Positions 9,601 through 16,816 of a DNA stretch of 37,945 nucleotides are shown here, one piece after another; position 1 is the stretch's first letter; every line of letters begins with the position of its first letter. Position numbers and translations under genes: made by a program. This DNA is from a virus. The stretch lies in the IMG/VR virus record IMGVR_UViG_3300044712_000743, positions 1 to 37,945 of that record; one strand, given 5' to 3'. The notes beneath the pieces were generated by a model that had not been told where the DNA came from, made no database searches, and saw only the letters and a list, made by a program, of their open reading frames with translations.

Positions 9601-10271
9601 GGGGTGTCGTTTACGCTGGTCGGGGCCATGAGCAGTATGGCCGTTTGGGCCAGTGAGCGGGTGGCCCGAACAGCCGCCAGCCCGGCCCTCATGTCCTCTT
9701 CAAATGTCTCCCGGTTCAACGGGCCGTCGTTGATGCCATGCCGCACGACCAGCAGGTCTGGATTCCTAGCAATCTGATTCGTAACCTGATCGTACCTCCA
9801 TTGGTGATACGAGGTGCCAGACACGGCATCGTTGTAAACATTGGCATCCCAGTAGTCCGACGCAATGAGGTTGCGAAGGATGTTGTGCATGAAATAGTTG
9901 GTGTCACCGATTCCATCCCCGGCTGTGGTAGAATCTCCAGCAAGCACGATGGTTGGCACTTGCCTGGCCATCAGTTTTTTGTGGAAAGCGTAGAGGTATT
10001 CCAGTCCAAACACATTTCCGCTCAGATCGCCGTGCGCGACGTTTCGCGCGTAAATCTGCCCCGACATTTCGAGCTGATTCGTGGCGTTGGTTACTCCGAT
10101 TCCGAAGTTGCCATTTAGCAGAAGTCCATTGGTCGGGCTCGTTACCAATCCGTTGGTATCCACCATCACGGTGCCCTGCCAAACCACGTTGTGGCCCAGG
10201 TTAAGGTCCAGTGTGGTGCCAGCGGACCAGGCCGTGAGCGCCGAGATAAATAGAGCGAACAGGATTCTCAT
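6690..10271 (-). CDS. Tail fibre with SGNH/GDSL esterase domain
   Basis: A 1193-residue protein. The N terminus (MRILFALFISALTAWSAG) resembles a signal peptide. An SGNH hydrolase domain spans about 105-300: AGDSTTAGDG with nucleophile Ser114, GIND at 179-182 (block III) and DGRHIHP at 272-278 carrying the Asp/His pair. Such enzymes remove acetyl groups from surface polysaccharides. From 55 to about 1060 there are at least nine NxGIG...L.V repeats typical of trimeric fibres. The last 110 residues (GDLVYVSSDGYVSKA, SGLTAGYRCYLS) look like a DUF2190-type beta domain. No intramolecular chaperone domain is visible. I chose the ATG at 10271 because it overlaps the upstream TGA as ATGA; the longer frame adds an Arg-rich shadow. 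Role inferred: adsorption with capsule deacetylation. Confidence 0.82.
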   Translation of the reverse strand: MRILFALFISALTAWSAGTTLDLNLGHNVVWQGTVMVDTNGLVTSPTNGLLLNGNFGIGVTNATNQLEMSGQIYARNVAHGDLSGNVFGLEYLYAFHKKLMARQVPTIVLAGDSTTAGDGIGDTNYFMHNILRNLIASDYWDANVYNDAVSGTSYHQWRYDQVTNQIARNPDLLVVRHGINDGPLNRETFEEDMRAGLAAVRATRSLAQTAILLMAPTSVNDTPGLRDEAWFKTIIPIIRRAARDYQCTFIDTFTLFRDAEHALWMDDPFGDGRHIHPTEAENLWIANVIMDVIMPASVKKLLGTANYRNPTTTYKLADVSATVSEYPLGISSYAATSGFPQTGQVTTIFQSGGAGLQINSGSPGSGVSLRTGTYGIGWNGWLTPVMADENGNVGIGTVQTAAALDIGRTIGDGTLIPMQRWSWNPDWGSYGLTLDMHYHDSAIDFKFRQRAGGVDHQVLAFHNGLVGINWTNQTHQLDVGGDVGLIGAGKLYLAANLISPSYIQGRFIDNYYSGLDFHTFAAGVDYTTLSLSEYGRVGVGVTNPVASLDVMGNGAASGASLSLRNGDTAAGENGIAQVRLGYGNTTNYAHSIRTRHSGGSEAGNAIDFWVWKYGTDSASTLGSRRVMTLDGTGNAGIGDSAPNVKLSVLGESGSSPMLSLRNSSYGSTDSTGSVSVLMGFANHGIPAIELKKNGAAPYLSDLNFYAEVGFNDPYLGLSIKGDSYTPTVYIPGNVGIGTASPGARLHTVTTGDYTGNALTLSTKEWPGAYSLSFSSTVLDSCVVGWGLVQTNYGVAYNPISFDRGRIGLNLSAPNTILSVYTPYASLGTLYPVVTAQNGATTLGGMYSVPEADMQGANGLSFMTFKQYVGLYEAVRIANNGNVGIGYSNPQNKLVVSDGRYGMEVSPNSGSVSVFGYDRGAGAYIPLLLGGGANSGFGIASPWARVSIGTPDAYTGNTLSMSAQSDANYSLTINADTTAGGVVRWNMVQTNNGARYNALAIDRGNVVIGDPTSDTTNKLQVNGSAIAHGTVDAHDFKVAGAATSGQFLRGNGTNIVLAAIDTYDLPQRQLAVPAAKNWAGDSVRLYAAETLSAGDLVYVSSDGYVSKAQANSATTQAFGLITDGGTTGQTVNVLLSGLFTTSGLTAGYRCYLSQTTAGAFTTTQPTNGVVQVVGVGISSGSSGLMRFNPTIIP

Positions 10272-11926
10272 GGGATATCGGTGACGGTCAGATGTTCGGT
10301 GCCGGCGGCGCCGCTGAGGGTGACTTCCTGGTATTTTCCCTGGGTCGCATTCCACAGGCGCAGGGTGGTTCCAGCGATACTGCCGGTGATACTGCGCTGG
10401 ACGATGTTCGTGGTGGTAGAAGTCTCGGACGCCGTGATGGTCGCGCTGTTCTTTTGGTTGGTAATCGTGTTGGCGTTGGTGGCGTTGCCAGACCAGGCCA
10501 CGGCCCCGACCACGTTCGTGCCGTAAACTTGTTGGCCGGTGTCACGCCAGAATCCAACCAATATCCAGCGGGCGGCGCTGCTGTCGTAAATGAGCGTGGC
10601 GGCGCAGGCGCCCGAGCTGGTGACGTCGCCGCCGGCCAGGGTGTAGATGCGGTTGGCAGTGGTGCCGGTGTCATTCTTAATAGTGACCGGGTAGCTGAGC
10701 GGGAAATAGAGGGTCACCACCTGGCCGTTAGCACCGGCGGTCAGGCCGCTGATGGAATAGGCCCCTCCCGGACCACTCGGGAACCGAACGAAGGAGTTGG
10801 TGCTGATGTTGACGTCGGCGTTGGCGCCGGTGGCCAGGCTGGTATTATCGAAGCGCTGCAGGGCCAGGTTGCCGCTGACAGCCGTGGCTCCAGCCAGCGT
10901 CCCGCCCGTATAGGTGCCGCCGGCCAATGCCCCCACCGTTCCGCTGATGCTGGTAGCGCCAGCGATGGTTCCACCGGTGATGGCCGCGCCCGCGATGGTG
11001 CCGCCTGCAATGGCCGCATTTGTGATGGTCCCATCCGTTACGGCCGCCCCGCTCACCGTGCCACCCGAGATGGCGGAGCCAGCGATGGTGCCTCCCTGGA
11101 TGGTGTTATTAGTGAGCGTCGATGATTTTAGGGTGGTATTGGATACCACGCCCCCAGTGAGCAGCTGGATGGCGGCGCTGATTGTCGCGTTGCTGATGGT
11201 GGTGTCCACCAGGCGGCCGGCTGCCACTACGGTATGCGAAGCCGATCCGAGCACGATTTGATTATCCGCCGTGGTCCTGGATCCGTTGCCAAAGGCAATC
11301 GAGTTTGCGTTCGTTGCGATCGATCCGGTTCCCAGGGCGATGGCATCAGTGGCATTGGACGAAAAAGCGCTACTCCCAATCGCCATCGACCGCAGACCAT
11401 GCGCCTGAGCCAGCACGCCCAGAGCGGTGGATTCCTGGCCTCCGGCCGTGGTTCCGTTCCCGATCGCCGCAGCCCAGGCGTTGGTGGCCTTGGCATTCGC
11501 ACCCACGGCCAGGGCTCCACCTACTGCAGTTGTAGCGCCAGAACCGAATTGCTCGCTGGCAATGCCAGTCCCAGGAGAGCTAAACGCGCTGCCCCGGTTG
11601 ACGCCATTGCTCAGCGTGGGGTTAAACCAGGTGCCATTGGTCAGCTTGTCCACGCTGCCGCCAAACACGCCGTTCGACGCGATCAACTGCCCGGTGAAGG
11701 TCTTGATTCCCGCCACCGTCTGGGTGCCGCTGCGGTTGACCAGGTTGGTCAGGAACAGTTCCGTGCCGGAGAGCAGGCTGGTGCTGCCCGCGAGGCCGTG
11801 GACCAGCAGGGAGGCGACAGTCGCGCTTGGAATAGGCACGCGCACGGCCACGCCGTCGTTGGTGGTGGCGGCGCGGCTGAACTGGATCAGCATCAGGATT
11901 GCAAAGAGGGTGCAGAATCGTTTCAT
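10268..11926 (-). CDS. Tail fibre / adhesin with YadA-like head repeats
   Basis: A 552-residue protein with an N-terminal signal-like segment (MKRFCTLFAILMLIQFSRAA). GTQTVAGIKTFTG at about 67-79 is a tail-fibre motif. Residues 137-230 contain AIGNGT, TALGVLAQ, MAIGSSA, IALGTGS and IAFGNGS units, the left-handed beta-roll repeats of YadA/Hep_Hag trimeric adhesins. Residues 278-325 are five decapeptides of the type GGTIAGAAIT, another beta-helix. The C-terminal third is a mixed beta domain. It is almost surely a trimeric receptor-binding or shaft protein. Its TGA overlaps the ATG of the SGNH fibre, suggesting joint production. Confidence 0.8.
   Translation of the reverse strand: MKRFCTLFAILMLIQFSRAATTNDGVAVRVPIPSATVASLLVHGLAGSTSLLSGTELFLTNLVNRSGTQTVAGIKTFTGQLIASNGVFGGSVDKLTNGTWFNPTLSNGVNRGSAFSSPGTGIASEQFGSGATTAVGGALAVGANAKATNAWAAAIGNGTTAGGQESTALGVLAQAHGLRSMAIGSSAFSSNATDAIALGTGSIATNANSIAFGNGSRTTADNQIVLGSASHTVVAAGRLVDTTISNATISAAIQLLTGGVVSNTTLKSSTLTNNTIQGGTIAGSAISGGTVSGAAVTDGTITNAAIAGGTIAGAAITGGTIAGATSISGTVGALAGGTYTGGTLAGATAVSGNLALQRFDNTSLATGANADVNISTNSFVRFPSGPGGAYSISGLTAGANGQVVTLYFPLSYPVTIKNDTGTTANRIYTLAGGDVTSSGACAATLIYDSSAARWILVGFWRDTGQQVYGTNVVGAVAWSGNATNANTITNQKNSATITASETSTTTNIVQRSITGSIAGTTLRLWNATQGKYQEVTLSGAAGTEHLTVTDIP
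10952..11095 (-). repeat. Tandem 30-bp coding repeats in fibre gene
   Basis: Five consecutive 30-base units encode decapeptides of the type GGTIAGAAIT (residues 278-325 of the fibre). The units are similar but not identical. They can change number by slippage or recombination, which would alter fibre length. Confidence 0.75.
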
Positions 11927-11930
11927 GGGG

Positions 11931-12581
11931 TTACGGTGCGATGGTGGTTACTTTGAATTCGCCGGTGTCGTCTACGCCCAGGACCACGGCCTTGCCATTG
12001 GTGGGGTGTACCAGGGTGATGGTCTTGCCGGCCGGGGCCACGAGCTGCAGGCAGCCGGCGATCAGGGCGTCCACCTCGGCCTTGGTGTAGCTGGTGGGCG
12101 GCGCTGGCGTCGGCGTGTCGGCCCCGCCGATGCCCGTTTCCACCACGAAGATCGAGCCATAGCCAATCTGGACGATGGCGCTGGGATCGGCCGTGGTGGT
12201 AGCCACGATGCTGACGAAGTATTCCGTTTGGTTTCCGGTCACGGTCAGGGCCGTGTCGGCGGCGGTGAGGGCGAATAAACCGTGCTGGCCGGTAGCGTCA
12301 TCCCAGCTGGCATGGCTCGCTTCGGTGATGGTGGTATCCAGGTCGCCAGCGTTGAGCGTTTTGGTGATGAGGCTGGCGCCGGTGCGCGTCGCCTTGATCC
12401 GCAGGGTGATGGTGGAGAAGTTGCTGATCGTGAGAATCTCGCCACCACTTTTGCAGAGCAGCTCGATCTGAACGTCGCTGGCGCGGGCGAAAGAAGGCGT
12501 TTTCGATCCCTCCAGGTCGGTAAATGATCCCGGCGAAGCGAGGTCGCACTCGATCCGGATCCGTTGGCGTGGGCAAATCAT
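11931..12581 (-). CDS. Fibre/baseplate-associated protein
   Basis: A 216-residue, Thr/Ile-rich, mostly beta protein. The N-terminal 140 residues (RIRIECDL, ISNFSTITLRIKATRTG, YFVSIVATT) look like a jelly-roll attachment domain as found at the base of siphovirus receptor-binding complexes. A Pro-rich linker (TPTPAPPTSY, about 154-163) is followed by a predicted helix TKAEVDALIAGCL and a small beta end domain. The linker and helix resemble trimerisation stalks. It sits 4 bp before the YadA-like fibre start and probably anchors that fibre. The family is not recognised with certainty. Confidence 0.6.
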   Translation of the reverse strand: MICPRQRIRIECDLASPGSFTDLEGSKTPSFARASDVQIELLCKSGGEILTISNFSTITLRIKATRTGASLITKTLNAGDLDTTITEASHASWDDATGQHGLFALTAADTALTVTGNQTEYFVSIVATTTADPSAIVQIGYGSIFVVETGIGGADTPTPAPPTSYTKAEVDALIAGCLQLVAPAGKTITLVHPTNGKAVVLGVDDTGEFKVTTIAP

Positions 12582-12584
12582 AGG

Positions 12585-13007
12585 TCAGTCAGTGTCTTTG
12601 GAGGTTTCACGGATTCGGCCGCCGGTGATTTGGTATTGGGCCACCCAGGCCACGCCGTTATACCGCGGGCTGGCCTGCACCACAGCGCTCTGGATCCAGC
12701 AAGTTTTCATCGCCTCGCCCCGTCCTCCGACCGTGATGGTGACATCCCACTGGCCCACCAGTTTGGCCTCCTGGGTAAGCACGAACCACTGACAGTCGGT
12801 GTGCGAAGCGAATCCGCCATCCACATCGAATGTCAGGTTGGTCTGGCTGTTAGATCGGTCGATGGCCTGGGCCTCGCGCCAGCGGCAGCCCTGGACGATC
12901 TGAATCAGCCGTCCGGGCTTGGGATCGAAATTGCTGATCGGCAGACCGCCATCATCATCGCCGAATACCATCAGCGTCTTCGGTGCTTTGAGGCCCTGGA
13001 TTTTCAC
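12585..13007 (-). CDS. Tail protein of unknown role
   Basis: A 140-residue protein, GTG start, 3 bp before the next ATG and 3 bp after the tube gene. It contains MVFGDDDGGLPISNFDP and RSNSQTNLTFDVDGGF, a compact beta pattern seen in small tail-tip or fibre-base proteins. The place after the tube gene is where siphoviruses keep tail assembly chaperones, but the beta-rich composition argues against that helical family. No frameshift signal between two overlapping frames is apparent. Function is inferred from position only. Confidence 0.6.
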   Translation of the reverse strand: MKIQGLKAPKTLMVFGDDDGGLPISNFDPKPGRLIQIVQGCRWREAQAIDRSNSQTNLTFDVDGGFASHTDCQWFVLTQEAKLVGQWDVTITVGGRGEAMKTCWIQSAVVQASPRYNGVAWVAQYQITGGRIRETSKDTD

Positions 13008-13010
13008 GGC

Positions 13011-13982
13011 TCAAGCTGTAGTGAGCGCCAGCGATGCGAGGGCGTTGACCGTGCTTCCTGTGAGCGTTCGGGTGGCGATCCAGCCCACCTCGCCATTGCG
13101 CAGCACGCTGGATCCGAACTTCATGCCGGATGACACCATGCCGGCCTTGGTGAGCGTGGCGGTGAGCAGCAGCGGCACGGCGCCAGCGGTAATTACTAAG
13201 TCGTGGGCCGTGGAAAGTCCGGCCACGCTTGCCCCGCGGACGCAGCCAGTATTTTGAAACAGCGGACCGCTGATCAGCTCCGCCTCAGCGATTCCAGAAG
13301 TGACGCCCAGCGGAACGCATTTCGCGCGCACCTCCAGGCTGCTGATCTGGTAATTATAAGTGCCGTACGCGTCGCACTTTTTCTGCGTCAGGCCCATGTC
13401 AAATTCAACACTCACCCCGTCCTCGGTGGTGAAGCTGCTCCAGGCGCCCGAGGCAGCCCAGGATAGCGCAGCCGACGCCTGCAGGACGCTGGCCGAGGCG
13501 AGGGAGCCAGGATCCGTGAAGGATGCGGTGGTGATGACGCAGAAGCTGGCGGAATCCGACCAGGCGGTGTTGTTTTTGTTGATGCAGGTGAATGTGACCG
13601 AACCGAAGGGCGTTTCGCCCGCCGAGATCTTGAGGGGCGGCATGCTGGTGACGGCCGCCGCCGCAAAGGTGATCTTCTTGCCGGCCACAGTCCAGATTTC
13701 AAGGGTGGCATCCGTGCCCGTGAAGATGAAGTCCCCGATCTTGGCGCCGAGGTACGGATACAGGTGGGCCAGGATGTCGGAGGTGATTTGGCCGACGGGC
13801 GTGAACGTGACCACGGCTTTGCGGTCCAGCAGGCGGGCATCGATTTCGCCGTACATGTCCGAGAGCACCTTGGCCAGCTCCCAGTCGCAAGCCACACTGA
13901 TGTCGGATTTCGAATAAAACACGTGCGTGCCAAAGGTGATGATGGCCGGGCCGGCGATGACAGTTGAACGATCGAGGGGCAT
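13011..13982 (-). CDS. Major tail tube protein
   Basis: A 323-residue protein starting MPLDRSTVIAGPAIITFGTHVFYSKSD. The N-terminal half (WELAKVLSDMYGEIDARLLDRKAVVTFTPVGQI) has the pattern of tail tube proteins that stack as hexameric rings. A second, Ala/Ser-rich beta half (from about 170) may be a surface-exposed domain; it contains YNYQISSLEVRAKCVPLG. It follows the tail terminator gene after a repeat-filled spacer and precedes the fibre block. No sheath gene is adjacent, which supports a non-contractile tail. Confidence 0.7.
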   Translation of the reverse strand: MPLDRSTVIAGPAIITFGTHVFYSKSDISVACDWELAKVLSDMYGEIDARLLDRKAVVTFTPVGQITSDILAHLYPYLGAKIGDFIFTGTDATLEIWTVAGKKITFAAAAVTSMPPLKISAGETPFGSVTFTCINKNNTAWSDSASFCVITTASFTDPGSLASASVLQASAALSWAASGAWSSFTTEDGVSVEFDMGLTQKKCDAYGTYNYQISSLEVRAKCVPLGVTSGIAEAELISGPLFQNTGCVRGASVAGLSTAHDLVITAGAVPLLLTATLTKAGMVSSGMKFGSSVLRNGEVGWIATRTLTGSTVNALASLALTTA

Positions 13983-13989
13983 ATTTTTT

Positions 13990-14022
13990 AGGAGTTAGGA
14001 GTTAGTAGCTAGGAGTTGGGAG
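13990..14022 (+). repeat. Spacer repeat, TAGGAGTT type
   Basis: Units of AGGAGTTAG recur three times with small changes and end in AGGAGTTGGGAG. They fill almost the whole spacer upstream of the tail tube ATG. On the transcribed strand they read CTAACTCCT. Same family as 6251-6283. Confidence 0.85.
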
Positions 14023-14039
14023 AAAGATGGGTTCGGGTT

Positions 14040-14765
14040 TCAGGTGAATATTGCGGTTACTGCGTTGCTGCTGATGTATCCGGTTTTGCTGGCGACGGCG
14101 CGGACGGTGCAGGCGGCGGTGATGGCCACCGGCGCACCGGTCCAGACGATGGCGTTGCTGTTGGGGGCGTACGGCGCGGATCCATCCAGAGTGTAGGTGA
14201 TGGTGGCGCTGCTGGTGGCGGAGGCCATCATGGTGATAGTGGCCGGGTGCGTTCCCGAGTTGGGGGTGATGACTGGCACCGAGCATTTCAGTACCGGATC
14301 AGTGTCGGATTCGTTGGTGCTGAACTTTACTTCGTAGGCCACCTGGGCGAGCGGATCGGCTACGGGATCGAGGGAATCCTTTTCGCTCATGATCAGCGCG
14401 GACAAGGCCGGGTGCGAGTATTGGTGCAGCACCTTCTGAATTCTCCGGGCCACGGCCGATGCGGGCTTGCCCGTTCCGCTGGCGCCAGTGTTGATCAACA
14501 CATTTTCCAATACGCGGATGGCGAAGTGCAGGCGCATGCACGGGCCGGGCACGTTCGGGTGCTCCACCCGTCCGGCTACTTGCAGGATCACGGCGCAGAT
14601 ACCCATCTTGCCGCCCTTGGTGGTGAGGGTGCCAAGGCGTTTCTGGATCTCGGCCGCGATGTCGCCCGTGCGCTCGGTCAGGACCGGGATGTCGGTGAAG
14701 TATTCATCCGCCGCCAGCCGGGCCGCCACATCGGCGCGCAGATCATCAATAAAAGTTTCGCTCAC
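14040..14765 (-). CDS. Tail terminator with C-terminal CHB_HEX_C-like domain
   Basis: A 241-residue protein in two parts. Residues 1-160 (FIDDLRADVAARLAADEYF, MRLHFAIRVLENVLIN) resemble phage tail terminator or minor tail proteins that close the tube at the head-proximal end. Residues 168-241 show the CHB_HEX_C_1 pattern: PVITPNSG, ATITYTLDGSAP with the typical TLDG-x-P turn, TVRAVASKTGYISS. This Ig-like domain is common in secreted carbohydrate-active proteins and is an unusual appendage here; it probably decorates the virion surface. The GTG start overlaps the upstream TGA. The domain call is firm; the terminator call is from order and length. Confidence 0.65.
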   Translation of the reverse strand: MSETFIDDLRADVAARLAADEYFTDIPVLTERTGDIAAEIQKRLGTLTTKGGKMGICAVILQVAGRVEHPNVPGPCMRLHFAIRVLENVLINTGASGTGKPASAVARRIQKVLHQYSHPALSALIMSEKDSLDPVADPLAQVAYEVKFSTNESDTDPVLKCSVPVITPNSGTHPATITMMASATSSATITYTLDGSAPYAPNSNAIVWTGAPVAITAACTVRAVASKTGYISSNAVTAIFT

Positions 14766-15325
14766 GTCAGCCCTCCTTTGCTCATCAGATAGCCGGTAAT
14801 TTCGCCCGCGATGTAATCGGATAGAACGGCATCGGCGGGCAGCACGGTGGAATCAGCCTGTTGATTGACTCCGGGCACCAGCCAGAACATCGGCTTGCCG
14901 GTGTCGATATCGGAGAGCCATTTCTTGCCGGTCTTGGGATTCATGTTGAATCGCAAACTGAATTCGCGGGCGCGGTGTCCATAGGCTTCGGCACAGGCCG
15001 GTATCGTGAGGTATTTCGGCGGATTGCTCGGCTCAATGGGACCGCCCTTGAACCGCTGTCGGATCCCCACCTGGTTCACGCCCAGCATCACGCCGTCCGG
15101 GAGCAGCGTGTAAAAGGTGCCGCGGGCGGCCTGGGCGTAGAAATGGGTGCGCTTGCCGCCGAGCTTGTTCGGGCGATCCACTTCCAGCTGCCGAAAGTGC
15201 GCCTTGAGGCAATTGACGCCAGCGCGGCCGGCCACGGGATTGATGCGCTCGCCAGCGAGGTTCGCCATCAGCGATTGCAGCGCCGGAGTAGCGTTGTCTT
15301 TGATGTCGATGGTGGTGGCGCTCAT
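14762..15325 (-). CDS. Tail completion / virion morphogenesis protein (Mu G-like position)
   Basis: A 187-residue protein starting MSATTIDIKDNATPALQSLMANL. Residues 30-80 are basic (NCLKAHFRQLE, NKLGGKRTHFYAQAARG), and the body holds KYLTIPACAEAYGHRA, a motif seen in morphogenesis proteins of Mu-like phages. The position between the F-like head gene and the tail terminator fits a head-tail joining or tail completion role. The ATG at 15325 was chosen because the frame upstream of it is only translated spacer repeat. Its stop overlaps the next start. Confidence 0.6.
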   Translation of the reverse strand: MSATTIDIKDNATPALQSLMANLAGERINPVAGRAGVNCLKAHFRQLEVDRPNKLGGKRTHFYAQAARGTFYTLLPDGVMLGVNQVGIRQRFKGGPIEPSNPPKYLTIPACAEAYGHRAREFSLRFNMNPKTGKKWLSDIDTGKPMFWLVPGVNQQADSTVLPADAVLSDYIAGEITGYLMSKGGLT

Positions 15326-15330
15326 ATTTT

Positions 15331-15400
15331 GACAGGATGAACAGGATGGACAGGATGCAGACTCAGGTTGTTTAATCCTGTTGATCCGGTTAATCCTGTC
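15331..15400. repeat. Spacer repeat, ACAGGAT type with inverted copies
   Basis: Three direct units (GACAGGATGA, ACAGGATGGA, ACAGGATG) are followed by three inverted ones (AATCCTGTTGATCC, TAATCCTGTC). GACAGGAT at 15331-15338 pairs with ATCCTGTC at 15393-15400. The transcript could fold into a hairpin just before the MSATTIDI start. A shorter relative lies at 35320-35356. Confidence 0.85.
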
Positions 15401-15419
15401 TGAATATTTGTCCCAGCCT

Positions 15420-16250
15420 TCATGCTTCTTTCTTCCTAAGCACATCGCCGTCGAATTCGTAGCCGTCGCCCAGGCTGGCTAGCAGCGCGTCGCGCATCGG
15501 GCCTTCGGCCACCGGAGCGGCGACTTCCAGGCCATCGTTGAAGCCGCGGGTTTGCGGGGATACTTCCTCATCCGGGGCTAGCAGCCCCAACTCCTCGGCT
15601 TCGGCTCGGGAGACGTCGCTGACTTCGATCCCGCTGTTGTAGTCGAAGGGCGGATAGGGCAGGCCGAATTCGGAAATGGTTTCCCAAATGGGATCGTTCT
15701 TGAGCGCGATCATGCGGCCTTCGCTGAATCCATCCTCGATCGGTTGGCCCGGAGGCATGCCGGCGAAGATCTGGCCGCCGGCGCCGCGCCAGCGTTCGTG
15801 CCAGGTGCGTTTCTCTTTGCGATCCTCAGCGCGGATCAATTCCTGGGCCGGGTAGGCATCGAGCGTGTCCTGTCCCTGCATCCAGTCGCCATAGCCATGG
15901 GCCATCTTGGTATTGGTTTCGATCACCAGGTTGAGGCGCTGATCGCTGCGCAGATCCTTGATAGTGCCGGCGTCTTCCTGGATGGGAATGTAGCCGATGC
16001 CATCCAGCGAGTCTTTCAGCGCTAGGCGGACGGTGGCCGGATCGGTTTTGCCATCCACCAGGTCGGTTACCCGGTCGAATATCTCCTGCAGGTGGCTTGC
16101 ATAGACCGTGCGGGCGCTGAACAAGGCCCGTTCCCGGATGGCCGCATCGATCTCCGCCAGCTCCTTGCTCGAAAGCGACGTGGGCAAGCTGCCCTTGGCG
16201 CGCAGGGCGGCCAGGGCTTGCTGGAAGGGAGATTGATTTCCGAGGTTCAA
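15420..16250 (-). CDS. Mu F-like minor head / head morphogenesis protein
   Basis: A 276-residue protein. It contains a helical N-terminal half (DPATVRLALKDSLDGIGY, DQRLNLVIETNTKMAHGYG), then TWHERWRGAGG and LPYPPFDYNSGIEVSDVSRAEAEELGL, the last typical of F-like head proteins of transposable phages. The family acts in portal-neck assembly and remains in the virion. The order differs from Mu, where F follows the portal directly; here it follows the adaptor gene. The start is a TTG at 16250, within the final unit of a spacer repeat and without a Shine-Dalgarno site, so the start is uncertain. Confidence 0.65.
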   Translation of the reverse strand: MNLGNQSPFQQALAALRAKGSLPTSLSSKELAEIDAAIRERALFSARTVYASHLQEIFDRVTDLVDGKTDPATVRLALKDSLDGIGYIPIQEDAGTIKDLRSDQRLNLVIETNTKMAHGYGDWMQGQDTLDAYPAQELIRAEDRKEKRTWHERWRGAGGQIFAGMPPGQPIEDGFSEGRMIALKNDPIWETISEFGLPYPPFDYNSGIEVSDVSRAEAEELGLLAPDEEVSPQTRGFNDGLEVAAPVAEGPMRDALLASLGDGYEFDGDVLRKKEA

Positions 16251-16274
16251 GGGTTAAAGGGTTAAAGGGTTCAG
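16246..16274 (+). repeat. Spacer repeat, GGGTTAAA type
   Basis: GGGTTAAA is repeated twice, flanked by TTCAAGGG and GGGTTCAG. It overlaps the TTG start of the F-like gene and the 3' end of the adaptor gene (16271), so the stop of one gene and the start of the next lie inside or at the edge of the repeat. Confidence 0.85.
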
Positions 16275-16735
16275 AGGCCTTCCATTGAGGTCCGCGTCGC
16301 TTTGCGGGTGGGCTGGGTTACGAGCTCAACTCCGCCTCCGGCCTGCACGTCGGCATCAATCGCGTCCCTGGGCGTGCTGATGGGGAAATCAACCGTGCCT
16401 GCGATGTCGAGGTCTTTATAGGCCCTGGTGATCTGGCTGCGAAATTCCTCAGTGAGCTGGAGGCTGGATACAATGCTGAACAGGCGGCCGGCGATAGCTT
16501 CGATGATCAGGAGGCACGCCTGGTGCTTGAGCTCGGGAGGCACAGAGTAGGCGGTGGCGCTGAGACGGACCCTGCCGGCGATGCGGTTGCGCACGTAGTC
16601 GCTGCGCGAGCGCATCAGTTCGGTAAACGTGTCCAACTGGCCGGATCCCAGCGCGGCCGATCTGAACGAGGTCATGCCGGCAGATAACAGCACGTCATCC
16701 AGGTGGGCAGCGGTGATGACTATCCAGGAGCTCAT
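16271..16735 (-). CDS. Head-tail adaptor (gp36/DUF1320-like)
   Basis: A 154-residue helical protein beginning MSSWIVITAAHLDDVLLSAG. The segment VPPELKHQACLLIIEAIAGRLF matches the helical core of adaptor proteins that join the portal to the tail in Mu-like phages, where a P-x-x-L-K turn precedes the central helices. Gene order (capsid, then this, then morphogenesis and tail genes) agrees. The C terminus is an acidic and then basic tail. I am moderately sure of the adaptor role and less sure of the precise family. Confidence 0.55.
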   Translation of the reverse strand: MSSWIVITAAHLDDVLLSAGMTSFRSAALGSGQLDTFTELMRSRSDYVRNRIAGRVRLSATAYSVPPELKHQACLLIIEAIAGRLFSIVSSLQLTEEFRSQITRAYKDLDIAGTVDFPISTPRDAIDADVQAGGGVELVTQPTRKATRTSMEGL

Positions 16736-16738
16736 GAC

Positions 16739-16770
16739 AAAGGCTAAGGGCTAAAAGCTGAAGGCTAAAG
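16739..16770 (+). repeat. Spacer repeat, AAAGGCTAA type
   Basis: Units AAGGCTAAGGG, CTAAAAGCTGAA and GGCTAAAG follow each other upstream of the adaptor start. A related element is at 25936-25960, in the opposite sense relative to its gene. Confidence 0.85.
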
Positions 16771-16816
16771 TATCAGCCGGGTTAGTCACCTCCCCGGCGC
16801 TTGGGTATAGATCGCG

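Noticed and set aside
10292-12278. Long plus-strand frames opposite the fibre genes
   Set aside because: They are low-complexity Ala/Gly/Val shadows of the repeated fibre codons; the minus-strand frames carry recognised repeats and coupled starts.
15331-15400. CRISPR array
   Set aside because: Units are 7-10 bp, degenerate and without unique spacers, so it is a spacer repeat instead.
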